The position numbers and the translations under genes are program-made. The notes under the pieces were generated by a model that was not told where the DNA came from, ran no database searches, and was given only the letters and a program-made list of their open reading frames with translations. A stretch of DNA of 64,000 nt from Mucidula mucida (Eukaryota; Basidiomycota; Agaricomycetes; Agaricales; Physalacriaceae), in the NCBI GenBank assembly GCA_015501055.1, contig JADNYV010000114.1, positions 51,001 to 115,000 of the forward strand, read 5' to 3'. This document shows positions 12,265-23,439 of the stretch, piece by piece (position 1 is the first letter of the stretch; every line of letters begins with the position of its first letter).

Positions 12265-13421
12265 ATGTATGATGATTCAGATTTCTTTGCTACAACACGC
12301 GAGCCGATCCAGGTTCAAGATGGGCGTTGCGCTCTCTGTTGTTGTCTGCCTCCGCTGCAAGTGTGCCCTATAGTTGATGATGCTGAACAGGTAGGCTCCG
12401 CGCAAGTCAGCTGTTTTATGCTCGGACGGACACATTCAAGGTCTCCACTTTTTAGGATGATATAGGTCTCATCTGGCACCTGATACCGCAGGATTTCTCT
12501 AGAGCGAGTCCTCGCAATTGCATGCTCTGTGAGCCATTCTTTTCTCTCTGGTACAGCACGATGCGTGCTGACACGGCGTAGTGTGCCCAAGCTGTCATTC
12601 ATCGTATAGGGCAGGTTATGTCTGGGAATCCTCAGCGCCGATCTGTTTTACCCCTTGTACGGAGATCCTTCAATATCTCGAAGAATGTATCACAGGATTA
12701 AAGACAACCAATGCTGACAAGGTGTGTCCTGAGCGTATAACAATCGGTATCAAGTTAATCATATAGATACTCGACGACTTACGCTCGAACCCGCCGGAAA
12801 CCGAAGCCGCTAAGAAAGCGAAGTCCTTTGTGGATTGCTTTGAAATCTACCTCCTCGCTGATATAGAATATTGCATTGCCACTCAGTACCTTCCATTGCC
12901 GTGCAAATTAGATGCAACGGGCACCTCATTCATTCCAACTGACACTATCATTCCTGGCTTCACATTTCGCATCTTTGAAGCAAAGACCATCTCTGAAACT
13001 ACTGCCCCCACTGCCTTCGCCAACATCTCTCTCAACCCTCTCCATGTCAATTTGCATACAGACCAGTCTCGTCTGCTCTGGCGGATGGAAGGGTGCTCTG
13101 CTGGTGCGGTCTTGGCCTTCCTAATTCCTCTTTCTTTTCCACACTTCATTCGGCCCAAGTCCACCTTACTCAAACGCGCTCTGGATCGGTTCCTGTTGAA
13201 GATGACAGTAATAACATTGAACCCAGCTTTTACATCGATGGCGAATGATATCAGTTTGTTTCCGCCACACAAAGGTATGGGGGTGTTTCGTTCTGTTGAA
13301 TCTAACATAAGAATTCCCTGAAGAGTATGTTGGACCTGCGTCGGAATTGACACCCTCGGAGATCGTCCCCGATGATGAGATGGCAATCATCAATGTGGCA
13401 CTTCGGGACACAGCTCTCTGA
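12265..13421 (+). CDS. HNH-nuclease-like protein
   Basis: Exons 12265-12390, 12456-12528, 12582-12721, 12767-13274 and 13324-13421 total 945 nt, giving 314 aa in clean phase. The N-terminal half carries a Cys/His arrangement of the HNH type: DGRCALCCCLPP, then IWHLIPQDFS, then NCMLLCPSCHSSYRAG. This gives paired cysteines, the conserved His in an H-L-I-P context, an Asn and a closing C-P-x-C-H. The C-terminal half (CFEIYLLADIEYC, GFTFRIFEAKT, EIVPDDEMAIINVALRD) has no recognised domain. Such proteins are numerous in Agaricomycetes and mostly uncharacterised. Cleavage activity is inferred from the motif only. A long antisense open frame (12883-13386) is a shadow. Confidence 0.65.
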
Positions 13422-13694
13422 TCTTATTCGATTAACTGGAGTATATCTGCCTGTACCATGGTTCCAATATTGTCTTAAGGATGCATGTGTTCTCCTACCT
13501 TTGAGATCCCTTCAACTTATCGTCCTGCAGGGCAGTCCTGTTCCATTGAGGGTGTAGATTACATTCTTAGAATTCATACAGCCATGTTTTTTTTATCTGT
13601 AACTCGTAATTCCATGGGTTGACATTTTACGGACACAAAGAAGTTTCTGAAGGAATTCAGAGATAGGGGCTGTTATTCTTTACTTTTTACCACC

Positions 13695-15319
13695 ATGTCG
13701 GCCTCAATACCCCCTGCGTCGCGATCCTTTTCGTTCAATCTTTCCTCCGCATATTCTCGATTCTCTCCTAGAGTAGGCGAAGTCACGCTGAGCCGGAGCG
13801 AGGACTCCCAGATTGCAATTCCGACGCCAGGTTTACTCGTGTCTACATCACGCGGCGTAGTGCCTCATCTATCGAGGGATCACAACCGAAAAACTCAGCC
13901 GATACGCTGGGTGCATGTACCGTTTGAGACTTTGTGAGTGAGAAACGCTACTGGTGAGTCTGGTTTGCATTTTGATCGATACCAGCTTAGAGCACAAACC
14001 TCCAGTGCCCACCCTGCAAGGCGGAGAGCACCCTCTGCACCGTTTCCTCGGATATTCTCCTGACAAGCACCTCATCTCATCGTCTTTACGCGATCCTTAC
14101 GACGGACGCGAAGTACCACCTAATGGCAATAACTTTCTGTCAGCCAACTGTGTGCGTGGCGTTCGCAAGGTACGTCCTATTCTTTGCTTCTTCTACTCTT
14201 ATCATGTCAAACCTTTCGTCCCAGGTGACCCCCGATGAATGGCGTTCCTATACCCTGCTATGCAAACCTGATATCGTGATGGCCATGACCGATATACCAT
14301 TCACTCCACCCCCATATTCCCAGAAACGCATTACCAAAAGCATAGAGCGCTCGTGTGCCTGGCTCGTGAACCTTTTGCGTCCGATAGATGGCCGTCATCC
14401 TCTTAATGTTTTCGTGCACATGGCTGGGGGCACCGTTATTCCCGCTAGGAAAGCGTTCGCGGATACCTTGATGGAGCCACTCTATGCCAAAGATGCGGAG
14501 ATGGTGAAGCCATTATCGAGACTGGACGAGGCGATCGCTGGATATTCCTTTGATATGGTCCCTCTTAGACTCTCCCTGCCTGTCCCGTCGCCGCAGGAAC
14601 TTACTGCACTCTTCCAAACTTCGTTGTCGCCTTTGTCAGTAGACAAACCGCGTCTTATCAATTCCGTCAGTTCTCCACATGAGATACTCGCGCTCATTCG
14701 CGATGTCGGGATTGATCTGTTTGATGCCCATTGGGTGCAGCGAGCTGCAGATATTGGGGTAGCCCTCGACTTTACTTTCCCGGCCTTCAGGAAGGACGAC
14801 ACCCGTTCAGAGAAGCTTCATTTGGGTCACAACCTCTATGACCATGTTTATGCGCACGACTTTTCGCTGCTAGACAACTCGTCCATTGACGGCGAGCGTG
14901 TATGTCCCTGCATGTCATGTTCTCCTTCGTCTCCTGACACACTCATACTCCATTCGTCTCTCGATGAACCCTTACAAGCCGACCAGACTTCCTCCTCGTT
15001 ACCCGGTTTTACAAAGGCGTATCTACATCATCTCCTTCACACCCATGAGATGTCGGCGCATACTCTCCTTGTGATGCATAACCTGGCCGTCTTGGATATG
15101 TTCTTTGACGGTGTTCGGAAAACAATCGCATCAGACGAGCTTGACTTCAATACCGAGGTCGACAGGTTTCTGGAGATGTACGATGGGACTCTCCGCGTCT
15201 TGGATGATGCCCGCATAATGTGGACAGAAGTGGAGATGGCGAGAGGTAAGGGACGTCTGGCCAGAGAGAAAGTGAAGCAGTCGGAGACCAGCAGTTTGGA
15301 GATCACCGTCGCAGCTTGA
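13695..15319 (+). CDS. QTRT2: Queuine tRNA-ribosyltransferase accessory subunit 2
   Basis: Non-catalytic partner of the tRNA-guanine transglycosylase that inserts queuine at the wobble position of GUN anticodons. Exons 13695-13933, 13986-14169 and 14225-15319 give 505 aa in clean phase. The TGT barrel fold is recognisable (GVVPHLSRDH, KPDIVMAMTDIPF, HLGHNLYDHVYAHDFSLLD). The structural zinc site CPCMSC at about residues 370-375 with the later HHLLHTHEM around residue 410 matches the family C-x-C-x2-C...H pattern. The third exon is 1095 nt and uninterrupted, so base quality here is good. It converges on the F-box/LRR-like gene downstream. Confidence 0.9.
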
Positions 15320-15816
15320 TTGTTAGATTTAGTTTCTGATATCTAATACGCTCATCTGGTGCTCCTCATAAACTGCAGTTCAACCTTGGCCTACCTAGTT
15401 TGCTTAGTCCATAGGCAAGCACGATCAAGATCCTTTTCTTAGCAGTGCTACAGTATAATAATACAGATTGTTCTCGAAATGCAACAAAAGGCGAACGACT
15501 TGAAAGCATAAGTACATACGTTTAGAGCTGCTGTCGTTCTTTTACGATGATACAAGGTGCCAGGCATCCCTCTCGTACAGGAACACATACGGAACGTTGG
15601 GCGTCCGGAAGTAGCATTCTCTGTTAAAGATCAGCGTACGAACACGGAACGAGAACGAACAGACACTTGCGTTAACGTCGGCCTATACGTTCTTAGCTCC
15701 GATGCAAGAATGCGTAACCACTGATGTCCTGGAGTAGGATTCCACGCTCGAGTGATGTGCAACTCCATACTCCTCAACTGAGGTAGTTTCAGAAGCGCTT
15801 GATGTATCTTCGACCT
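15320..15816. other. Convergent 3' intergenic region
   Basis: Roughly 500 bp between the ends of the QTRT2 gene (rightward) and the F-box/LRR-like gene (leftward). AT-richer, with no coding or RNA gene recognised; presumably the two 3' UTRs. Confidence 0.4.
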
Positions 15817-16725
15817 CTATAGCGCCATGATCAACAACGAAAGTGAACCATGTAGGACTTGACGTACGTCCTGCGGCGGAAGCGGTATCCCAGCAATACT
15901 CTTCACATTCTTACACCGCGATGCCAGAATCTCCAGGATATATTCACCTAGTTCCGGGTCGTCGGGCACACGCGCTAACGAGAGGTGCTTTACCGTCGGA
16001 GGAAGTACTTTGAGTGATGCGCACTTCATCGGATTCATTTCGATATTCAGGTCAACGAACGCTAGAGGCGCGTTGAGCATCGGCAGGATAGAGGCTAGGC
16101 CGGTGAAATGGCGCAGGTCGGGAAGATCAATCGCTTCCGCTGGGGTTGTAGATGCGGAGGAAGACACGGGGTCGAGGAAGGGGAAGGAAGTGGATATCTC
16201 GGAGAACGTGAGCTGGCCAAAAGGATGAAGACTGTGCATATCCACCTGTAGTTTTTTCAATGACCGTCTCTGGGTCTTGACAAACGCTGCTACGAGGGCG
16301 TCCCAGGGCATCCGGAGTAGGTAGAGCTGCACGAGCTGAAACGGGAACTCTTCCGGGCGCGAAAAGAGCTTTAGATCGCCATCGCTCTGCAGTGGACTGA
16401 GCGAGTTCAGGTACAGCACCGTCAGATTGGGTAGCTGTACTAATAAAGCCCTTCCTTGGGCGCCGGTCACTGGCGTGTACAGCACGAGCGTGTCCACCAA
16501 ATCAAAGTGGCGCTTGGCGTGCATGAAGAGGTCAAAGTCCCGCATGGACTCGAGGACGGGCGTGGAATACAGCGCTCTTGCGACGATGGCGCATATGGAT
16601 TTGGACACGAGACATAGGGGAAGGAGATTGGCTGTGCGCCGCTTTTTTCCGTTGATGAGGTGGTAGATAATTAAGGCATTTATGGAGGGTGTCGATAGAA
16701 GATTGTGCATCACAATTTCGTCCAA
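15817..16725 (-). CDS. F-box/LRR-like hypothetical protein
   Basis: Single uninterrupted exon of 302 aa. The N-terminus (LLPLCLVSKSICAIVARALYS) resembles the second helix of a degenerate F-box (CLVSK...), followed by leucine-rich repeat-like strands: VLYTPVTGAQGRALLVQLPNL, split as LVQLPNLTVLYLNSL, then LRHFTGLASILPMLNAPL and VKHLSLARVPDD. Proteins of this layout are abundant in Agaricomycetes and often serve as substrate adaptors of SCF ligases; the role here is inferred. The start could be 16725 or the in-frame ATG at 16710. Confidence 0.6.
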   Translation of the reverse strand: MDEIVMHNLLSTPSINALIIYHLINGKKRRTANLLPLCLVSKSICAIVARALYSTPVLESMRDFDLFMHAKRHFDLVDTLVLYTPVTGAQGRALLVQLPNLTVLYLNSLSPLQSDGDLKLFSRPEEFPFQLVQLYLLRMPWDALVAAFVKTQRRSLKKLQVDMHSLHPFGQLTFSEISTSFPFLDPVSSSASTTPAEAIDLPDLRHFTGLASILPMLNAPLAFVDLNIEMNPMKCASLKVLPPTVKHLSLARVPDDPELGEYILEILASRCKNVKSIAGIPLPPQDVRQVLHGSLSLLIMAL

Positions 16726-17024
16726 GAGTTATCGCGGGATTGTCGAATAAACTCTTTTTGACACTGTCGCACAGACGTGGACGTGTTATTTGCGACGACG
16801 CGTAAAGATCGTGAAAGCGGGATCAAAAGAGATGGATGACCGTGACGTCACACGAGGACCTGAAGAAACCGACTAGGCGATAGAAGCATTGGATGCAGGC
16901 TTCCTGTCCATTCGATGATGCAGAGACTGACTTCCAGCAACCGGAATACCAGCTTCAATTGAGCGCGGCAATTTTCAGTCCGGATGTCTAGGTGCTCTGA
17001 TACGGACACGTGGTCAAGTGACCA

Positions 17025-17114
17025 GGCGCTGTAGCCAAGTGGTTACGGCGACAGATTTGAATCATCATTATCTGTTCCTCTTTGAGGGCGCAGGTTCGAA
17101 CCCTGCCGGCGTCG
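17025..17114 (+). tRNA. tRNA-Ser(UGA) with 8-nt intron
   Basis: Acceptor stem GGCGCTG pairs with CGGCGTC, discriminator G. D arm GCCAAGTGGTTACGGC, class II long variable arm, T arm GCAGG-TTCGAAC-CCTGC. The anticodon stem ACAGA/TCTGT encloses TTTGAA plus TCATCATT plus A, so the anticodon is TGA with an intron inserted after position 37. A T5 Pol III terminator begins at 17116. The body is nearly identical to the other three serine tRNAs in the window. Confidence 0.92.
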
Positions 17115-17413
17115 CTTTTTGATCCCAGGTTGCCACAATTGATGCGCCACGTTTCAATTTTCTAGACAGAGACGTACGCATTTCTGGGGCTGGCGGCTGG
17201 CCAGCGACAACAGTCGTTACTCCTAGACGCTGACAGAGGCTAGCTATAGGACCTTGGTGGAACATACAATTTCATACTTAGGTAGCATGGGTACCTGAAT
17301 CCCGTGGAACATATCACGTTGCTGATTCAGCGAACACACAACTCCCAACTTCGCTTGCTAAGCAAGGAGGACCCTCACAGTGTCCGAGTCGCGTTCCGAT
17401 GCATTCCAAAAAG

Positions 17414-17420
17414 TATAAAT
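17414..17420 (+). promoter_or_regulatory. TATA box of the FAD oxidoreductase gene
   Basis: TATAAAT lies 65 nt before the ATG at 17479, a normal spacing for a fungal core promoter. Confidence 0.5.
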
Positions 17421-17478
17421 GAGGCTGCAAGAAAGTGTAATTCTGACAATACTCATTCCACATTTCCATCTCTAGTCG

Positions 17479-18533
17479 ATGAGCTCCAGAATCATGGTCT
17501 CCAACCTTTTCGACGCGTTGATCATAGGAGGAGGTCCGGCGGGCCTCACCACTGCTCTCGCCATGGCGCGTCAACAACACACCTCGGTCGTGTTCGACTC
17601 CAAGGACTATCGCAACGAGCGCACGAAGCATATGCACGCCGTTCTTGGTTTCGACCACGAAGACCCAAAGGTCTTCCGTGCAAAGGCCCGTGAAAACATC
17701 CTTGCGCGTTACTCGACGGTACAATTTGCAGATGTCAAGGTCGAAAAAGTGATGCGTCTCCAGCAAGAGGGGAATCAGACGGTATCCGAAGCCGTCGACG
17801 TTGAGGGAAAGACCTGGCAGGGACGTAAGCTTGTATTGGCCACGGGCGTCATTGATGTTTATCCCGACATTCCTGGATATGACGAGTGCTGGGGAACAGG
17901 AATGTGAGTCTGAGAACGGTCTCAATGGAACCGAAACTGACTGACCGTTATTAAAGATTCCACTGTCTCTTCTGCGACGGCTACGAAGAACGCCACAGTC
18001 CATCTTCTGGTGTCCTGGCATTCGAAGCGCACACGAAAGCATTGCACGCCCTCCACGTTGCTCGAAACGCGGCCCAAATCACTCCTTCCAAAGTGACCAT
18101 CTACACCAATGGCGCAGAAGATCTTACCAAGGAGATCACCGCCGCTCTGACGGACGAAAATGCGGTCAAATCCTGTCCCATCGCAGTCGACGCTAGGCGC
18201 GTTAAACACCTCGAGAAAGGTCCAGACGGCGCGCAGGTGATCCTCCACTTTGAGGACGGGACGAGCGCTGTTGAAGGGTTCCTCGCATACCAGCCCAAGT
18301 GTCAGCTCAAGAGCCCATTTGCGCAACAGCTGGGCTTGGAGTTGACGCCCGCGGGCGACATCCAGACGACGCAGCCTTTCGGGACGACGAGCGTGAAGGG
18401 TGTCTTCGCGGCAGGCGATATCGTTACGCCCATCAAGGCTGTGAACAACGCGCTGTTTACGGGCCAGATGGTGGGTGCTAGTCTGACGGCGCAATTGCAG
18501 GCGGAGAAGTGGGGCCATCAGTCTCTTTTCTGA
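17479..18533 (+). CDS. Thioredoxin reductase-like FAD/NAD(P) oxidoreductase (GliT type)
   Basis: Exons 17479-17903 and 17957-18533 give 333 aa in clean phase. The FAD dinucleotide-binding motif GGGPAGL lies near residues 16-22. The redox-active pair is in FHCLFCDGYEE at about residue 146, a CxxC with the spacing and surroundings of thioredoxin reductase-like dithiol oxidases. The C-terminal FAD motif is TSVKGVFAAGDIV. The canonical NADPH-binding GxGxxA is not evident between them (GVLAFEAHTKALHAL stands in its place), as in oxygen-using GliT/HlmI-type enzymes. It is likely a disulfide-forming flavoenzyme; the substrate is unknown, and no dithiol natural-product genes were seen nearby. Confidence 0.8.
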
Positions 18534-18779
18534 GGGTAGTAGGAACTCGTATAATGGTGTTTGCGATATTTTTTTCAACTTATCGTCCAGTGCTAGGAGA
18601 GCGAGGAATTTGCCTGCCAGGATGACTCTGTTGTGATTAGCCTTAAGTACAAGCAATTCAGCAAGTCGTTCAGGGTGCAGTACAGGACGCTAGAAGTTTT
18701 GTAGAATCAGAAGGTAGTGGATGACTGCGGGCTTCAGCAAATAACTTGCTGAGTGTGAAGACGCCCTTGCAGAGTGATT

Positions 18780-19191
18780 TAGCCAAGTTCAAAGCTGGCG
18801 TAGCTGGGCCGTAGAAATATTTCGTAAGCTCAGTAACAGCTGACTAAATGTGACTAGATTGTGATTTCTGTGACCTTATGTGACCCCGCCGTGCCGCCCC
18901 TCCCGACAAGCCTTCCCGCTGGCTGTAACAATTATATATCACCAGAAGTAACCATTCTAAGGAGATGATTGCATGTATATAGCATCCCTTCCGAAGCTCT
19001 ACTACCTTCCGGAACAGTATCTTCAAGGAAATGTAGTACCATCAGTAAGAGGTGACAAGAGCGTGATACCGCGGCAATTTGCGGACTTTCTCGGATGCCT
19101 CGGAGTGACTGAGGTGGCTGGCTGCGAAACTAGCTACGAACTATTTCTACGGCTCAGCTACGGCCAGCTACGCCAGCTTTGAACTTGGCTA
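18780..19191. mobile_element. MITE-like foldback element
   Basis: Left arm 18780-18824 and right arm 19137-19191 are inverted copies. The outer 28 nt (TAGCCAAGTTCAAAGCTGGC and onward) are identical. The right arm then carries a 10-nt extra copy of CCGTAGCTGA before the arms resume GCCGTAGAAATA. The element is about 412 bp, has no coding capacity and begins and ends with TA, compatible with Tc1/mariner-type TA targeting. No longer target duplication is apparent. It lies 310 bp upstream of tRNA-Ser(CGA). Confidence 0.75.
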
Positions 19192-19502
19192 TTCAAGCGT
19201 AGCCGTGGAGGTAGAAATCAAGACGCGAATCATGTTTACCGTTGTTGTTGAGATCAATGATCTTTTTTTTTCGAGGAACACCGACCACAAACACCATGTA
19301 CACGGTCATGGTACATATTCCTCAAAATTCTGAAATGACCTCAATGAGGATGGCGCTGAGTAAAAGTACACGGGACGAAGCATTTACAAGTCTATGTGAA
19401 GGAGGACCGTCTTCTGTCCTTGAACGAAGCATCGAATCTTGAAAGTGGCACAAGCTGAGCATTCCATGTGGGCCGGATAATTCAGTGAGACCTATTAACT
19501 AC

Positions 19503-19593
19503 GGCGCTATAGCCAAGTGGTTACGGCGACAGATTCGAATCACAGACAATCTGTTCCTCTTTGAGGGCGCAGGTTCAAATCCTGCTGGCGTCG
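19503..19593 (+). tRNA. tRNA-Ser(CGA) with 9-nt intron
   Basis: Acceptor GGCGCTA pairs with TGGCGTC, discriminator G. D arm, long variable arm and T arm (GCAGG-TTCAAAT-CCTGC) are as in the other copies. The anticodon stem ACAGA/TCTGT encloses TTCGAA plus TCACAGACA plus A, giving anticodon CGA and a short intron after position 37. A T5 run lies about 20 nt downstream. Confidence 0.92.
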
Positions 19594-20123
19594 ATTGTGC
19601 CGGTAGCTTTACTTTTTGTAGCCTGGACAGATAGAGTGGCGCAGTGAATCGAGATCTGATATCTCATGGTATCGATACCGGCCTATAGTATGAGTTTCGA
19701 TAGCGACACTTGATGTGGCGTAGCGGCCGTCTCTCCTTTATCCTGCTGCTCTCAACTTCTCTGAGAATGGAGACGCTACCTTTACCTGTGTCTTCAGACC
19801 TGGCCAATGTCACCGAGCACCTTAAGGCTTACGCCCCCCTCTCGATTCAACTCAGGCCTAGGTGGAGTTCTGACAGGCTTCCTGACTTGCTTGCTTAAGG
19901 TTATTGTCATGTTAAGTGACCAAAGCTGCGAAGGTGAAAAACAAGGCTCAGATATTCTTCTCAAGACGGCCAGCTGCAAAGCTAAATCTTGGAACATTCA
20001 AATTGGCAGACTTCATTAACATGTTGGCGAACGACAAGAATTGACACATCTCTCGGCGGAATAATGTTTGGATATTGGTGCATTGAACTGATTGAATTAC
20101 GATGCTCGTCTCATCACCATTTC

Positions 20124-21155
20124 TTACTTCTTGAACGACGACGTCTCCAACCACTGTCGGAGGGTTACAATGCCTGGGAGAAGCTTGCGGCATGCGGCGG
20201 GGTCAGCCACAAACTCGTGTTCATCCCAGAACTGTGTTGTGCATTAGAAACCGACAAGGTTTCGCATCGGAAGGAGACTGACCTCAAACGCTTTCTTGAA
20301 ATCCGGAGGAAGTTCTGGGGGCGTCTTCGCGTCGAGGACGGTGCCCGTCACCTCTTTAAAGGCCACGATTGTCTCCGCCGGAGTCAACGCGTCGCCCGCG
20401 AGGTCGATGCCTTTCCCGCCAAAGGTGGCTGGGTCGTCAAATGCGGACGCGACGGTGTACCCGATGTCATCGACCGCGATAAGTTTATATTTAATATTAG
20501 GATTCCATTTGCTGGAGACCAGCTGGAGGTAGGCGGGCCAGTAGAAGTTCTCCATAAAGCCGGTGGGGCGGATGATTGTGTAGGTCGGGAGACTCTTGTT
20601 AGATTGAAGGTATCTCTCAACGGCACGTTTGCCTTCCATGCTGAGAGAGAGAGTGAGAGAGTCAGTCTACAAAACGCATTACTGCTAACGTTGATGAACG
20701 CACGCGGGTAAAGCATTTTCGTCGGTGCCGCAGTAATCCACGCTAGTGTAAACGACGTGCTGAAGGCCACGCTTCACACCAAAGTCTATCAACGCCCTAG
20801 CTATAGTATGCATTAACAAAGAGTCAGCAGCATATGTTTTGTATTGATCTAACCTTCATCCCCCTCTTCCTCGGGTTTGGTCCATACCTGGAGAGACCAG
20901 TTCTGGATGAGAAACAAGCCATGGACAGGCTCGTTGAAGAGTGTCTCAGGCTTTGCAAGATTACCCTGGACCACTGAGACGTTTGGCAGAGAAGCAAGAG
21001 GGGCTGCCTTTTGGACGACGCGTCGCGCGTCAGCGCGAGGATCTTGTACTTGGGAGAAGGCGCTGCCTCGTTCAGTTTCACGAGTGCGCGAACTGCCGCT
21101 CCGCCTTGCTTTCCTGTGGCGCCGGAACGAGGATAGTGCGAGTGGTAGAAGACAT
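20124..21155 (-). CDS. NmrA-like NAD(P)-binding protein, two frame breaks
   Basis: Atypical short-chain dehydrogenase fold of the NmrA/HSCARG group, which bind NAD(P) and often act as redox sensors or regulators. Exons (minus) are 20854-21155, 20704-20800, 20283-20640 and 20124-20231. Visible elements are MSSTTRTILV, the glycine-rich GATGKQGGAAVRAL, VVQGNLAKPETLF, LQHVVYTSVD and IIRPTGFMENFY. One base appears missing at about 21120-21127 (before GATG) and one at about 21010 (in AAAAGG). Adding two bases makes 289 codons with all other phases intact, so it is otherwise well preserved. The whole gene is covered by meaningless antisense open frames. Confidence 0.8.
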
Positions 21156-23124
21156 GATGTTGATGAGAGACATCCGATACAGCGACGAGTGCTTTTAAAC
21201 GAACATCGTTCAGTAAGGGGTCCAAATGTTCAGGATTCAGATTCGAGACTTAGTAAGAGAGAAAGCCATTCTACCGTATGGACTCTGCAAAGTTGTGACG
21301 TGTTCAGAATTACAAGGTTACCTGCCGACGCGTTACGCCAGTCAAATTTACACAGTGCAATTGCGTTGGATGTGAAAGCATGCAAATTGATCTAAATATG
21401 GATATCGATGAGTAACAGAAAATTGCAAGAAAGAGGTGTCGTACAAGCAGCACAGTGCGCGCGGCGATATATATTTCGTTCACCGTAACAGTGTTGCAGT
21501 ATAATACATTCTACAGAAACGGTAAAACGGAGCGCATAGTAGCCTCGTCCGAGTCTTTGATCACACCAGCTTGCGTGAGGCGGCGGAAGACGTTCGAGGA
21601 TGGGCGGGACAACTTGTATAAGAAAGGCAATCTATTCTTGCTGCAAATTCAAAGCAATGTCAGATTTCGGCTGGCATAGTAAAAGATATTCAAAGAGCCT
21701 CAGTAAGGCGGAGTAGCCAGTCTTGCGAGCATTAATCAGACGACGTGCCAGGAGCCTCAGGAGTCAGGAGGAGCATCGGATGCTGCCGGACGTGATTCCC
21801 ACGGATGCCCCGGGTACTTAAGCGGAAAATTTCGTTGGCCCGCTGACGACCATCCTCTTTTCAGTGCTCTCGAATTTTTCGTGTATGGATACGTCGTTCT
21901 AGCGCCCACCCGGTGACCGGCGGTGGCTAGGTGCTACCCTCATGTATACTGCTGCGTCTTTCCAATTCACTTGCTTTTTCCCTTCTTTGACAATGACCGT
22001 CTACTGTTGAGCAGCTCTTCCATTTGCCTCATCACCCGTATTCTGTCATCTCTCTTCTTAACACGGTTTCGTGCATGCCTCGTTTACTTTCTTCTGTCCT
22101 CTCCCAATGTTGGACATCTCCTCATTGTTCTCTGTCGCCCCTACGTACTTTTCCTCATCTGCAATGTTTGCCTGGGCTCGTGATACCCTCAGCCTCTCCC
22201 TTTCCGCAACGACAATCCATTTCCCATTTTAAATACTTCCCCCCATTTCCCGGGCGATAACTACGGCGCGCGGACCCACAGGAACTTCCGACCCACGCGT
22301 CGTTTTAAACGCCCGGAATATAGACGTTAGGAGCCCTGAATAACCAAACAGCGTTGACGCCACCTTATATCTAGGCGTTGGCGTTCACGATGGGTTGACA
22401 TTTCTTCTTATTCTTCTTAAGTAGTGGTATGTTTAGACAGAACAATACGAACGTCTTTCCTGCTTTATTTGGAAGGAGAGGCAGAACAGCGATATGTGAA
22501 TTGTGCTTGGGTGCATGGTAACCCTTTCGTCGAAGCTTTTTTGTTTTGAACTTATATGAGCATATATATATTAGATGTATATCATTTGCACTCTACTACT
22601 TGGGAGTATTGGACCCAAATCCCTTCACATGCAGGAACTGATGTACTGAGTCCGAGTCCAGCAGTAATGCTGTGGTAGAAAAGGCAGTTCTGGTCATCTT
22701 TTGATACTGATGATGACCCAGAGGAGAAAGACAATTCGTTGTTTCGCAGCCACATCTCTCAAAAAACTGGCCATTCTGTAACGGCGCAACCCTACACAGA
22801 TAGATTCACACCGTGATTCTATACTTAAACAGCTACCGTGTTGAATCGTTGGTAGGAATCGTGATTCCCACCGACGAATGGGTACTCACTTGACATGCTT
22901 AGCGCCGCCAAGTCGATAACATTTCCTTCTTTCCATTGTCAACAATGGGAAGTAGCATTATCGGTTGACCGCCATTGCGCAATGCCCCCGACGATAATGC
23001 CTTTTCTGGCCCCGGCCCAACCCTGAAGCGCCACACAACTTTGACCAGCCAAAAAAGATCAGAACAATGGACGACTATCCCAATTTGGGGTCGGTCCATT
23101 GTGCACAGCCCTGACACCCTCTTC
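21156..23124. other. Gene-poor stretch
   Basis: About 2 kb without a supported gene. 21920-22260 is pyrimidine-rich and could be a leader or untranslated region. An AT-rich patch is at 22550-22600. Open frames here lack codon bias, motifs or credible introns. Confidence 0.4.
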
Positions 23125-23131
23125 TATAAAA
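23125..23131 (+). promoter_or_regulatory. TATA box with pyrimidine-rich leader
   Basis: TATAAAA followed by a CT-rich tract (23155-23220, repeated CTTCCACTCCCA-like units) looks like a strong fungal core promoter and 5' UTR. No convincing protein follows; the downstream DNA is the degenerate repeat region. Confidence 0.45.
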
Positions 23132-23439
23132 GGACGTGTTGTGGACCCAAATGCCTCCCCATCCTTGCTTTCTTCCACACTCCCACTCCCACTTCCACTT
23201 CCACACTATCTCTCATCTAGTCTCTGACAGCAGCCTAGAGCGACGACGACGACGACAAAGTTCAAGGTCTCACGCAGGACAACCGCTGTAGCGCCTCAAT
23301 CGACGGGTGGGTGCTAGATTGCTCGATGTTATTGCCATAATGATTAACCTTCCTATGTTCAGACTCACCCTCCTCACAACCGGACGACCGATAACCGACC
23401 AGCTCCTGCAAGTCGACCGCTCCTGCCACGATTTACCTC

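Noticed and set aside
12883..13386. Minus-strand frame of 167 codons
   Set aside because: Antisense of exon 4 of the HNH-like gene, whose five exons join in phase.
17314..18656. Two long minus-strand frames (242 and 244 codons)
   Set aside because: Shadows of the FAD oxidoreductase, which has motifs and a clean intron on the plus strand.
19989..21395. Plus-strand frames of 240 and 172 codons
   Set aside because: Antisense to the NmrA-like gene; no domain, whereas the minus strand has the glycine-rich motif and consistent splice phases.
21923..22260. Two overlapping frames in a pyrimidine-rich region
   Set aside because: Leucine/Phe/Ser/Pro-rich translations are what C/T-rich DNA gives by chance; no motif or splice context.
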